This document shows, one piece after another, positions 30,788 to 39,692 of a stretch of DNA of 64,000 bases; position 1 is the stretch's first letter, and every line of letters starts with the position of its first letter. The notes under the pieces were generated by a model that saw only the letters and a list, made by a program, of their open reading frames with translations, did not search any database and was not told the DNA's origin. The translations under genes and the position numbers were made by a program. The stretch spans positions 22,040,479-22,104,478 of the forward strand of contig OV277861.1 of NCBI GenBank assembly GCA_922989275.2, in the 5' to 3' direction. The DNA is from Gari tellinella. Lineage: Eukaryota > Mollusca > Bivalvia > Cardiida > Psammobiidae.

Positions 30788-31131
30788 CTGAGGAATATGA
30801 TTGTATGTACAATGATGCAATAAGGCAGGTTTTTGTCATGACATGGCTCAATTGTATTCCTAATAAGGCAACTTTGTTTTCGTAGCAAAACATTTCCGAG
30901 TATATACACTGACTTCATAGGAATACACATCTAGTTATAATACCCATATAAGTTGTTGTAGCAAAACATTTTGATGATAAAACCGTAAATAGTCAAAAAT
31001 GTACAAGACTAAATTGGAAATTGTAATTGTCCATTTGAAGTTTCATGAAGGAACGGGTTAAAGCTGGTATCTATTTAACTCTATCAATGGGTCTGTATTT
31101 GAATGGTTGTAACAGCATTATTCTGCTGTAA
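30788..31131. other. Intron 5 sequence, F fragment at 31015-31062
   Basis: GGAAATTGTAATTGTCCATT to GGAACGGGTTAA is a family F right end. Nothing else was seen. Confidence 0.5.
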
Positions 31132-31327
31132 TTATCCCTTTACCCCATGGCCTGTTTCTAGATTTGAAGAGAGCTTTACTTTCAACCTGCTTTAAGCTAC
31201 CATCTGCCAAAATATCGAATGTATTTCTTATGATGCATATTCATGGCTGTATAAACTGGAATTTTTTTCTTCATTGGATGAATAAATCAAAGGTGTAAAA
31301 AGGCATATGTATGGGGTAATGGGTTAT
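31132..31327. mobile_element. Family D element with deleted core arm
   Basis: CCCTTTACCCCATGGCCTGT to GTATGGGGTAATGGGTTA. Only GAGCTTTACTTTCAACCTGC remains of the core. It ends about 15 bp from the exon 5 donor. Confidence 0.85.
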
Positions 31328-31343
31328 CCTACATGGTGCTTAC

Positions 31344-31442
31344 CTTGAAGTCTGATGATTATAGATCATCAGATTGCCTTTCGTAGATCCAACAGCCAGG
31401 TATGGCCCAGCTTTAGCCCACAACAGGTAGGATAGAGGGTCT
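31344..31442 (-). CDS. WDR19: WDR19 exon 5
   Basis: The exon is 99 nt, phase 2 in and phase 2 out. It reads [20 protein letters not shown] then [14 protein letters not shown], the WDR19 blade 3 region; the vertebrate protein also has [17 protein letters not shown]. The acceptor is GTTTGTTACAG and the donor TCAAG|GTAAGC. A family D element ends about 15 bp inside the intron from the donor. Confidence 0.96.
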
Positions 31443-31632
31443 CTGTAACAAACACACACAGCTGTATCAGCGCACACTCAAGTTTTGACAAATTGCAAGA
31501 ACTTACCATTCAAATTTAAAGCTTAGCTTTGCATATATTGGGTGACTTATAATTACAAACAATATGGATCAGAATAAGATACCAAGGTCATCCATAAACA
31601 AGCTGTTTAATACTTAGATCGTATGACTTATA

Positions 31633-31697
31633 TATTTTCTACTGTGAATGAATAAACTAAAGGTGTAAGAAGGAGTATTTACAGGATTATGGGTTAA
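31633..31697. repeat. Family D right-end fragment joined to family F at TTAA
   Basis: TTTTCTACTGTGAATGAATA to TACAGGATTATGGGTTAA. The terminal TTAA is shared with the next element. Confidence 0.75.
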
Positions 31698-31945
31698 CTC
31701 TTTGAACCCTAGTCACGCATATATGCGTAATTCGCAAACAGGGTACCTGTGAGGAGTACACTTGTCCTATGCAAACAGTGTTGACCCTGTTCAGAGGGCT
31801 CCTCAAGGAGCCCTCTGATCAGGGTCAACACTGTTTGTTATTTTGACATATATTGTAAAAAAACAACCCTAAAAAGTCAAAAATGGACTAAACTTAATTG
31901 AAAACTAGAACTGTCCATTTGAAGTTTCAGGGAGGAAAGGGTTAA
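31694..31945. mobile_element. Family F element (reversed) flanked by TTAA
   Basis: TTAACTCTTTGAACCCTAGT to TTTCAGGGAGGAAAGGGTTAA (reverse of the family consensus). Core arms GTTGACCCTGTTCAGAGGGC and GCCCTCTGATCAGGGTCAAC around TCCTCAAGGA. Confidence 0.92.
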
Positions 31946-31967
31946 GCAACTACATGTCCTAAATACT

Positions 31968-32342
31968 CGAACAAGCTATTGGGGTAAGGAATAAGTCCTT
32001 CACATGGTTTGTCATGACCTGTTACCAAACCGGGGCTGCCATAATTTGATCTTGAAAAATCTTAAGATTTCTAAATTTTCTAGCGCCATTACTTAAAAGC
32101 AGTTTGAAAGTATAGCAGAATGCACCTTAAGGGGCATTCTGCTTTACTTTCCATCTGCTTTAAGCTACAATCTGCTAGGATAAAAATCCTAAGATTTCGA
32201 AAAACAATCTGGAGAAATGCTAGCCCTGGATACCTAAGGCCACTTTCCATGTAGGTGGTCTTGCCATTGTTGGCATCCCACATGGAACAGGCTATGGGGG
32301 TAAGGACTAAGTTCGTCACATGTTCTTGTTATGACCTGTTAC
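31968..32342. repeat. Tandem duplication spanning the exon 4 donor, with an inserted palindrome
   Basis: The stretches AAGCTATTGGGGTAAGGAAT to GTCATGACCTGTTACC (31973-32026) and AGGCTATGGGGGTAAGGACT to GTTATGACCTGTTACC (32288-32342) match. Between them lie a D/P-type hairpin (GTTTGAAAGTATAGCAGAAT with ATTCTGCTTTACTTTCCATC) and the exon 4 partial copy. Confidence 0.82.
32230..32285 (-). pseudogene. Partial duplicate of WDR19 exon 4 with its own donor-like site
   Basis: This segment matches the last ~50 nt of exon 4 with a few substitutions. It encodes MWDANNGKTTYMESGL followed by R and ends at AG|GTATCC in place of AG|GTAACA. It begins abruptly at the codons for SMWD; upstream in minus orientation is family D-like sequence with no acceptor in frame. 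The preceding ~55 bp of intron (GGCTATGGGGGTAAGGACTA, 32289-32342) is also matched at 31975-32026, so the event is a tandem duplication of about 315 bp spanning the exon 4 donor, later invaded by a D/P-type palindrome. It is probably non-coding, though the reading frame is intact. Confidence 0.85.
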
Positions 32343-32468
32343 CTGAGACCGCTGTCCATGGAGGTGGTCTTGCCATTATTGGCATCCCACATGGTGATGT
32401 GGGTAGTTCTGTCGTTGATGATCGCTAGAGTGTCTCCGTCTTTGTCCCATCCTAGTGACACACAAGGC
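32343..32468 (-). CDS. WDR19: WDR19 exon 4
   Basis: The exon is 126 nt. It reads GPCVSLGWDKDGDTLAII then NDRTTHITMWDANNGKTT and SMDSGLR. The W-D-K-D-G-D-x-L-A and MWDAN strings match WD40 blade 2 of WDR19, where vertebrates have VAMDWDKDGD and LWDAN. The acceptor is TATCTTCTCCAG and the donor CTCAG|GTAACA. The 3' part is copied just downstream in the intron (32230-32285). Confidence 0.95.
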
Positions 32469-32680
32469 CTGGAGAAGATAAGAGAAACTGAAAGACACCT
32501 TTAGCATCAAAACACAATCCAACCTCAATCAGTCAACCCAGCTTAGCATCAAGTTGTAATAACAATGACATTAACTTTTATCTTAAAAGAATTGTAATTA
32601 ATTGGATATTATTCATTGAATTTCAATAACTCCAACTCTCTAAATATTACATACCTCTATTTAAAAGTTTAAACTTAGTT

Positions 32681-33130
32681 AACAGTAAGTTTAACCTGTG
32701 TTAGGCGACCACTTAAGAGACATTATATTATGTGTAGTATTCACGACAGAAGACAGCTTAATGCAGGGTAAAAGTCATGCAGAAGGCTCCTATAGGAGAA
32801 TTCTGTATGACTTTTGTCCTGCATACTATCACCTGTCTGTAACTCTTTCAACACCATGGACCTGTTTAAAATATACTCAATACGTTTGCAAACAGTGCAG
32901 AACCAGCTCAGAGGGTTCCTATAGGAGCCCTCTGATCTGGGTCTACACTTTTTGCTAATGTAATGAGTATATTTTAAACTACCCAGAATCCAAGTTAACT
33001 GGTTCATTATTTGGTAACGAAAATGATCCACAAGGGAACCTAATAACCCACAAGAGTTACTTAGTGTAGTAAGAGTTAAAGATCACCATGCATCTTCATT
33101 CAAAGGTTACTTAACACAGGCTCGACTGTA
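32681..33130. mobile_element. Family H MITE interrupted by a family Q element
   Basis: AACAGTAAGTTTAACCTGTG then TTAGGCGACC to AAAGGTTACTTAACACAGGC then TCGACTGTA. Stem AGCTTAATGCAGGGTAAAAG with CTTTTGTCCTGCATACTATC around GGCTCCTATAGGAG. Compared with the 12.2-kb copy it is split at 32839-33079. Confidence 0.85.
32839..33079. mobile_element. Family Q element nested in family H
   Basis: (G/T)TAACTCTTTCAACACCATG to CTTAGTGTAGTAAGAGTTAA; core CAAACAGTGCAGAACCAGCT, GAGGGTTCCTATAGGAGCCC, TCTGATCTGGGTCTACAC. Right TTAA intact, left changed to GTAA. Copy 2 is at 52359. Confidence 0.85.
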
Positions 33131-33229
33131 TCTTATTTTTTGTCTCTGCCAAACTTTTTGCTATAACTATTTATGACAATGTTCTCAAACAGACATTTGT
33201 AATGAGCTGTTACAACATAGGATACTTAA

Positions 33230-33465
33230 TTAACCCTTTACTCCATAGCCTGTTTCTAGTTTTGAAGACATGTGACCACTTAAAGCAGGTTGAAAGGCAC
33301 TTTACTTTCAGTCTGCTTAAGCTCCCATCTGCTACAGTGCTAGGCTATATGAACTATTTCTTATAGTTCATAATCATGATTGTAAAAAATGAAACTATTT
33401 TCTTTTGTGGAGGAATAAATTAAAGGAATAAAAAGGCATATTTATTGAGTACTGGATTACACATA
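33230..33465. mobile_element. Family D element with damaged core
   Basis: TTAACCCTTTACTCCATAGC to TTATTGAGTACTGGATTA. The core is reduced to CAGGTTGAAAGGCACTTTAC then TTTCAGTCTGC. Confidence 0.82.
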
Positions 33466-33617
33466 CATTTACCAATGATCAGCTTAAAAGTAGTGTTAGT
33501 TTACAACTATCTTCTTCTGTGGAGGAATAAATCAAAGGCGTTAAAAAAGGCATATTTATTGAGTAATGGGTTACACATAGACTTACATAGATCAGCTTAA
33601 AAGTAGTGTTAGTTAAA
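33395..33617. repeat. ~110-bp tandem duplication ending next to exon 3
   Basis: TGTGGAGGAATAAATTAAAG to CAGCTTAAAAGTAGTGTTAG appears twice (33395-33503 and 33504-33617) with several differences. It includes the family D right end plus unique intron. Confidence 0.85.
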
Positions 33618-33625
33618 AAACTTAC

Positions 33626-33691
33626 CCCTGCAACTGGATCTCCTGTTTCAAGTCACCATGACGATCATAGATCTTCACCAAGTTGTCATTG
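33626..33691 (-). CDS. WDR19: WDR19 exon 3
   Basis: The exon is 66 nt, with phase 2 in and phase 2 out. It reads SNDNLVKIYDRHGDLKQE then IQLQG, corresponding to the VKIFDRHGQ strand of blade 1. The acceptor is CTTTTGTAG and the donor CAGGG|GTAAGT. A tandemly duplicated segment of about 110 bp (33395-33617) ends 6 bp from the donor. Confidence 0.95.
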
Positions 33692-33768
33692 CTACAAAAG
33701 GTCAATTGAAATTCATACAGTACCTCTTACAATATATACCATATACAAATGACATAACAAGCATTACA

Positions 33769-33961
33769 CAGAGCACCAGATAAGGGTAGTTTTTCAAAAA
33801 CTAAAATCTTTATTTCTGAATTAAACCCTATGGTGTCACTACTCATTAGAATCGTCTCGAAGAGACGATTCTAATGAGTAGTAACACCATTGGATTTGGT
33901 GCTAAAAATAGTGAGAAAATGTGGGATTTGTTGAAAAAACTACCTCTTATCTGGAGCCCTG
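33769..33961. mobile_element. Family E element with TTACA target duplication
   Basis: CAGAGCACCAGATAAGGGTA to TACCTCTTATCTGGAGCCCT then G. TTACA lies immediately on both sides (33764-33768 and 33962-33966). Perfect hairpin CACTACTCATTAGAATCGTC with GACGATTCTAATGAGTAGTA around TCGAAGA. Confidence 0.92.
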
Positions 33962-34071
33962 TTACACATGATTGTAATTTTTCATCCAGTGATAAATTTA
34001 GAAGTCCTCCGGATGCACATTCTGTAAAACAATGAGTCCTTGAGACAAAAAATGAGTCCTTGAGTTGAAAG

Positions 34072-34288
34072 TTAACCCATTATCTCATAGCCTACATGCA
34101 TTTCTAGTTTTCAAAAACACTTAAAGCAGGTAGAAAGTAAAGCAGAATGCGCCCGAAGGCTACAATCTGCTAGGAAATAGAAACTACTCTTATGTTTCAT
34201 ACATATGACTGAATAAAGTGGAACTATTCTCTTCAGTGGAAGAATAAATTAAAGGCATAAAAATGCATAATTATAGAGTAATGGGTCA
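34072..34288. mobile_element. Family D element (worn) inside another repeat
   Basis: TTAACCCATTATCTCATAGC to TTATAGAGTAATGGGTCAA; core arm AGGTAGAAAGTAAAGCAGAA only. AATGAGTCCTTGAG and AATGAGTCCCTGGC flank it, suggesting it sits inside an older repeat. Confidence 0.8.
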
Positions 34289-34744
34289 ATAAAGGTAAGA
34301 AAAATTATGGTTCCATGGGACTCGCAACTTTTCAACAAATGAGTCCCTGGCAAATTTAATGAGTATAGGACTCAGGATGCACAGGTAAAATTATCACTGC
34401 ATGTCTCACCATAGCTCTCATTATCAATCAAAACATAACAATTGAAAAATTGAAATTCCAATATACATGGGGAAATAATAAAAAATAAATAAAAAAAATT
34501 TCAGGATGTCATTACCAAAACAAAACTTAGTCTCGCTTTTGCCCCTTCATCTTGGTGAGACAAAAATGTTAGAATATTGTTACTTATTTCTAGTAACGCA
34601 TTTCTTCTAGACCCAAATAAACCCATTTGTTCGTTTACATTTAAGCAGTTTTGATGTAGCTTTATTTTATGTATAAAATAAGAGTCTAAATCTCTATAGG
34701 GCCCAATAAGATCTATCTGTTTTTACTAAATATCATTTATCTAC
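34289..34744. other. Intron 2 sequence, nothing recognised
   Basis: AT-rich; no exon or element ends were seen. Confidence 0.4.
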
Positions 34745-34836
34745 CTTGAGGTAGCAATATAGTTGCCGAGTGACTTCTGCCAAGCATACTGCACTCCACC
34801 GCCACCACCGCGACCACCACTTACACAAAACACTCT
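34745..34836 (-). CDS. WDR19: WDR19 exon 2 (first recognised coding exon)
   Basis: The exon is 92 nt, starts in phase 0 and ends two bases into a codon. It reads RVFCVSGGRGGGGG then VQYAWQKSLGNYIATS, matching the first WD40 strand of WDR19, where most animals read RIF...QFAWQK.GNYLA. A glycine-rich stretch (SGGRGGGGG) replaces the usual short linker and looks like a lineage-specific GGTGGN expansion. The acceptor is TGTACTTTCAG and the donor AAG|GTAG, which is weaker than the consensus. There is no methionine upstream in this exon, so initiation must come from an earlier exon, expected to supply Met-Lys or similar in phase 0. Confidence 0.93.
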
Positions 34837-35168
34837 CTGAAAGTACACATACATATAATTTAATATTGTTTGTTTTCATTTGCTGAGCTGTGATTGGCTG
34901 TAATTTTTTTCATACCCTCATGAAACGAATAAATTAGGCCATGCCTTGTCGGGACTATGTTCACGTAGTCCAACTATTCTCCACAAGCGCTGCATGAAGT
35001 GGGATGCCAAATGATGTCAACTGCGATGACTTTACTACAACAGGATGCCATATTTTGGCAGTAAATATATCTGGCGGAGGGACTGCAACCTACGGCCTAA
35101 AAGTGATAAATAATGAGCACTCATGTCAGATTCTGATCTCTATTTCTTACAATCAGTAGTGATATTAA
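34837..35168. other. Intron 1 sequence, nothing recognised
   Basis: No element ends or upstream coding exon were seen. Confidence 0.4.
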
Positions 35169-35371
35169 CAGGGCTGCCATTTCTCCGAAGTTTTCCAAAA
35201 TCTTCGGACTTTTATCATAGCAAATGGTAGTTTAAAGCAGGCTGAAAGAAAAGCAGAATGCGCCTTAAGGCGCATTCTGCTTTACTTTCAGTCTGCTTTA
35301 AGGAATTGTGTTTGAAAAATAGAAAATTTGGAAATCGTAGGATTTTTCATGATTAACTTATGGTAGCCCTG
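35169..35371. mobile_element. Family P element with TATTAA duplication and a family D core
   Basis: CAGGGCTGCCATTTCTCCGA to CTTATGGTAGCCCTG with TATTAA on both sides (35163-35168 and 35372-35377). The centre pairs GGCTGAAAGAAAAGCAGAAT with ATTCTGCTTTACTTTCAGTC around GCGCCTTAAGGCGC, which is the hairpin of family D. Confidence 0.92.
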
Positions 35372-35377
35372 TATTAA

Positions 35378-36853
35378 ACTATAACAGTAATACATAAAAT
35401 ATTTTTTGGTTTCATGAAGGTATGAAAAATTACCTGGTCACACATATAGAATATATTGAATATTTTTTGGTATAAAAAAACAACAACCCCCTGAACACAC
35501 TGTATGAAACCTCGAAGCGGATGCATACTTAAGTGTGACCCAAGTTTTTTCTTCATGATAGAGACTTTTGATGGATTTGGCAGATAACGGGGGAGTTTTA
35601 ACTGTTCTCTATGTCAACTTCTGGTATGTGTGATGTAAACTCCATTTTGATTTCGGAATACACAGGTAATAGGTAACCACCGGTATAATATGGATGATTG
35701 AGCAAACCCCTTGACCATGTCTGCCGGAAGGTGGCATTGGTGATGGCAGGACAATCGATTGATTTCAGGACGTTTCACTACCCTGTTAGTTCGCTACCAA
35801 GGGTGTTTTTACCCTGGACGTTTTGTTACCCGTACATTTTCTCTACACCCTAAATTTTTATTACCGAACTAAATAAAAAATATAATTGTTTGTCAATTAC
35901 TTATTGTTATTTTTAACCCTCAACTTTACATTTAGCGTAGTATAAAAGTATTTAAAACGGTATAAATAATAGAGTTTTAATGATCTGAAATTTGCAGTTA
36001 AATATTAAATTAGCAGAACTTTGTCAATTTTGAAAGGCACTTCTTCAAGAACACATGTTTACAAACGTGAAAGAAATACATTTTTAAGTTGAGCTTCAAA
36101 TCAAGTTTTCGTAAAAATCATCATTATACCCATCTGCTGCGGCTAATTTGGATCCAGCTTAGTATATATAAAAATATCTTCTAGATCTATCTATGTCTGT
36201 TAGCTGAGATCCAGATTAATAAATAAACCCTCTTATGGCCCCAGATTATTGAATAACAATCACTTATATGGTGATTCCATTGATTTGGATCCAGATTAAG
36301 AAATGAAAATCTCTTATGTGGATGCATGGCGTCTGTGCAAATATTGCAGGGATTTACCCAGGATTTCCTGAAGGCATGTTGAATTTGTGGCATAGGGGGA
36401 GGGTGCGGGAGGGCTCTCCCCCCCCCGCGCTGCGGCAAATTTTTTTGCTCTTTAATCAATGAAATAGTGCATTTTTGGCAATACATATATGTAATGTATA
36501 CTATAGTGTGTTTATATGGAAATGGCTGAAATAAGTATTATTCTGTTTCCTAGATCTTGTGTGTGTAGGGTTTTTGTTTTTAAGTTCAGCACCAATATTT
36601 AAGTTACAATTCATAACTAAAGTTTACTATAATACATGTACCTGCTGATCTCCCAGTACAGTTGCTGACTGCAGCTTGCATTAACTAGTTTTCCATTATT
36701 TTGCAACAAAGTATTACATTGTAAAACCTTACAAGTTGTTAAAGCTCAAAAATGATAAATAGCTGAAACACATTAATTCACTTATTTTATACATAATTAC
36801 ATAAAAAATATCCAGAAACTAGGATGTGGAAACTTTGAATGCCTGGACTTATG
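35378..36853. other. Degenerate repeats, no gene recognised
   Basis: 35745-35840 has TTTCACTACC/TTCGCTACC motifs that reappear inverted near 42.1 kb. 36115-36350 holds diverged tandem copies of GGATCCAGATTAAGAAAT then CTCTTATGTGG (~60 bp). A C-run lies at 36418-36427. The 99-codon minus frame here looks like repeat translation. Confidence 0.5.
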
Positions 36854-38069
36854 AACAAGAGGGCCTGAAGGCCCTGATATCGCTCACCCTTTGTAATGAA
36901 GCCTGATAGCTTTACCTTTGAATTTCACCCTTTTTATTCTAAATCCATTCAAGTTTGTCGATCTACTCTAGTATAGTAGAGTACATCAAAGGCAGATAAC
37001 TAGAGTCTAAACAATACTGAAATGAAGCCTTTTTCAAGCTTTCAGTCTATCAAGGGCAGGTAACTATTGCCAAAATGATTCGACTTCAACAATAATGGTA
37101 CTCCTTCGAGAACTTATAACCATATACTTTGTGTACAAGTATAATGAAAATCCATTGAAAACTGTAGATGTAAGAGTGTAAACACTGTAAATATGGCATT
37201 TTCAGCAATTCAAAGGTAGATAACTCTTGATCTATTATTATTAATCCGATTTCAACCATAATTACTCTTTTTCGAACTCTTATGATCATATACAATCTGG
37301 GCAAGTTTGAGAGAGCTTGGATAAATATTGTGGCCTTTAGAGCGTAAACACTGTTAAATATGTCATTTTCAGCAATTCAAAGGTAGATAACTCTTGACCT
37401 ATTGATCTGATTACAACCATAATTGAGCTCATCCATAGTCTTATAATAATGTACAATCTGGGCAAGTAATAGAAAGATTGGGTAAAATTTGTGGCCTCTA
37501 GAGTGTAAAACCCCTTAAATATGGCATTTTCAGCAATTCAAAAATAGATTACTCATGACCTAATTGTCTGATTTCAGCCATAATCGAACTCATCCAAACT
37601 CTTATAGTCATATACAATCTGAGCAAGTTTGAGATAGATTGGATAAAAGTTGTGAAATCTAGAATGAAAACACTGTTAAATATGGCATATTCAGCAGTTC
37701 AAAGGTAGATTACTCTTGATCTATTTGTCAGATTTCAACCAAAATCAAACTCATTTCAAACTCTTATGGTGATAAACAATCTGAGCAAGTTATAGAAAGA
37801 TTGGGTAAATATTGTGGCCTCTAGAGCGAAACACTGATAAATATGGCATTTTCAGCAATTCAAAGGTAGATAACTCATGACCTAATTGTCCGATTTCAGC
37901 CATAATCGAACTCATCCAAACTCTTATGGCAATATACCATCTGAGCAAGTTTGAGAAAGATTGGATAAATATTGTGGCCTCTAGAGTGTAAACACTAAAA
38001 TTGTTGACGCCGCACGACGGACATTCAAGGATTGCAAAAGCTCCCCCTGAGCTAGCTCAGGTGAGCTAA
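36854..38069 (+). mobile_element. S-family element with ~165-bp minisatellite
   Basis: It starts AACAAGAGGGCCTGAAGGCC then CTGATATCGCTCACC and ends AAAGCTCCCCCTGAGCTAGC then TCAGGTGAGCTAA. GGGCC-TGAA-GGCCC is the 5' hairpin, and GCTCACC/GGTGAGC are subterminal partners. About five units contain ATGGCATTTTCAGCAATTCA and AGGTAGATAACTC. Confidence 0.9.
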
Positions 38070-38520
38070 AAAGTGTAGACCCAGTCTGATCTCCTGGGTG
38101 AGTCCTCTAATCAGTGTCAGTGCCATTTACAAGATTGTCAAGTCTTTGGAAAAAATACTATTGACAGAAACCACAAACAACACATAGTCTCTTGACCAAA
38201 ATGGAAAAGTCTTTAACAAATTAGTATTTGAAAGTTTAAAGCATGTGAAATGTACACACATTTTCAATTTTCTCTGCTATACAAACACACTACTGTCACA
38301 CTCAATCAGATAATACACACAAATACTAGAACTGCTCATTTTTGTTTTCAAATAAAAACATTTTGAAACAGAAATGCAGAAACAAGTAGGTAGGGGCTTG
38401 TGCTGCAAACAGTAGATCCAGAACAGGAAGCCCCTGACCAGGGAAAAACTGGTTGTCTTACTTAATGGAAAAAACATTCATAAGTCTCATAAACTTAATC
38501 AAAGAATTTATTTGAAACGG

Positions 38521-38769
38521 TTTACTCTTTCCTCCCTGAAACTTTAAATGGACAATTCCGGTTTCCATCTTTGTCTAGTCCATTTCTGACTTTTAAGGGT
38601 TGTTTTTGTCAATGTTTGGCATTATGACAAACAGTGAAGACCCTGATCAGAGGGCTCCTTTCGGAGCCCTCTGATCTGGGTCTTCACTGTTTGCATAGGA
38701 CAAGTGTACTATTCACATGTAAAGTTTGAAAAGGATGCCTATATGCGGGACTAGGGTTCAAAGGGTTAA
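38521..38769. mobile_element. Family F element
   Basis: TTTACTCTTTCCTCCCTGAA to GGGTTCAAAGGGTTAA; core GAAGACCCTGATCAGAGGGC with GCCCTCTGATCTGGGTCTTC around TCCTTTCGGA. The left TTAA has changed to TTTA. Confidence 0.92.
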
Positions 38770-39692
38770 ACACTAACTTGCCACACACAGTCAAACATAC
38801 ACACAAACACCTACCCTTATTTAGAATTAAGTACAGTGCATGTACAATGTAATTTAAATGTATCATGTTTAAACTCTTATTCCTCATAGCCATTTGAGAT
38901 ACGTTTTTAACTTTTATGCCTTTACTGTTCCCTTGAGGTTAAAGAAAAGAAATTGTTTTTGTACTCTATCGAAGATAGATCTAGATACGGTAATATAATG
39001 GAGGTCTATTAAAAAAAAAAAAATTATGTGTCAAGAACCTGTGAGTTAAGAGCATAGAAAATTTAACTGCATCCCAGCAAGTGGATGTCAAATGGAGAAT
39101 TCATTTTTACTTTAAGCCTGCTCTAAATATCCATCCATCATAAAACAGAAAAACAAATTTTAACTCTGTGAAGAATTAATTAGACTGTTTGACTTTGTCA
39201 TGAGATAAATGAATATTTGTTGTCACGATTGTTTTCCGTTTCAATATTTAATCTCTAAGTATTCAATTTCAATTTACCAAAAATACCAGAGAGCTATTTT
39301 AAGAGTTCATCGTTTCCCGCGTGTATGTGTTGCTTTTGTTCTTCTTTTGTAACTTATTTCCCGAAACTCCCACGAAAAACGTCTTCAGCGCCGATAGCCA
39401 TTGCATACGAATAAGTGCTAATTTTAAACATCGCAATTTATGTTAATTTCCCGTCATTCTAAATGGAAGTTTATAACGTCTAATCTAATTGGATGTTTTC
39501 AAAAAATGACGCTGGAATTACCTAGATAATTTGATAACAAACAATTCAAGTAAAGACATGTGACAAAGTTCGAAGCATGCCGCGCATTTGGATTTCATTT
39601 CGGAAGTTTGGAATACTGTTTGTGTCTGTTACGTGATTATTAATACGGAGTTGTGAGGAAATCATTTCTGAAAGGTAATTTATATTCATTTA

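Larger units (their letters stand above)
1931..34836 (-). other. WDR19: WDR19/IFT144 gene, 5' part (partial gene span, exons 2-12)
   Basis: WDR19 (IFT144) is a subunit of the intraflagellar transport A complex, which carries cargo from ciliary tip to base and helps membrane receptors enter cilia. Eleven exons on the minus strand were found by translating between GT/AG sites. Their phases agree at every junction and encode residues about 3 to 451, against about 1340 in the animal protein, so only the N-terminal WD40 propellers are here. Diagnostic strings are [82 protein letters not shown] and [10 protein letters not shown], compared with the vertebrate protein from memory. The initiator exon lies upstream and the 3' two thirds lie below position 1. 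No in-frame stop or frameshift breaks the joined exons, so the gene is probably functional. Confidence 0.96.

Noticed and set aside
30788..30930. Extension of the exon 6 open frame upstream to a methionine
   Set aside because: Conservation stops at the CCTCAG acceptor, and the phase fits exon 5 exactly.
36187..36486. 99-codon minus-strand frame rich in proline and histidine
   Set aside because: It translates a C-run and degenerate ~60-bp tandem repeats.
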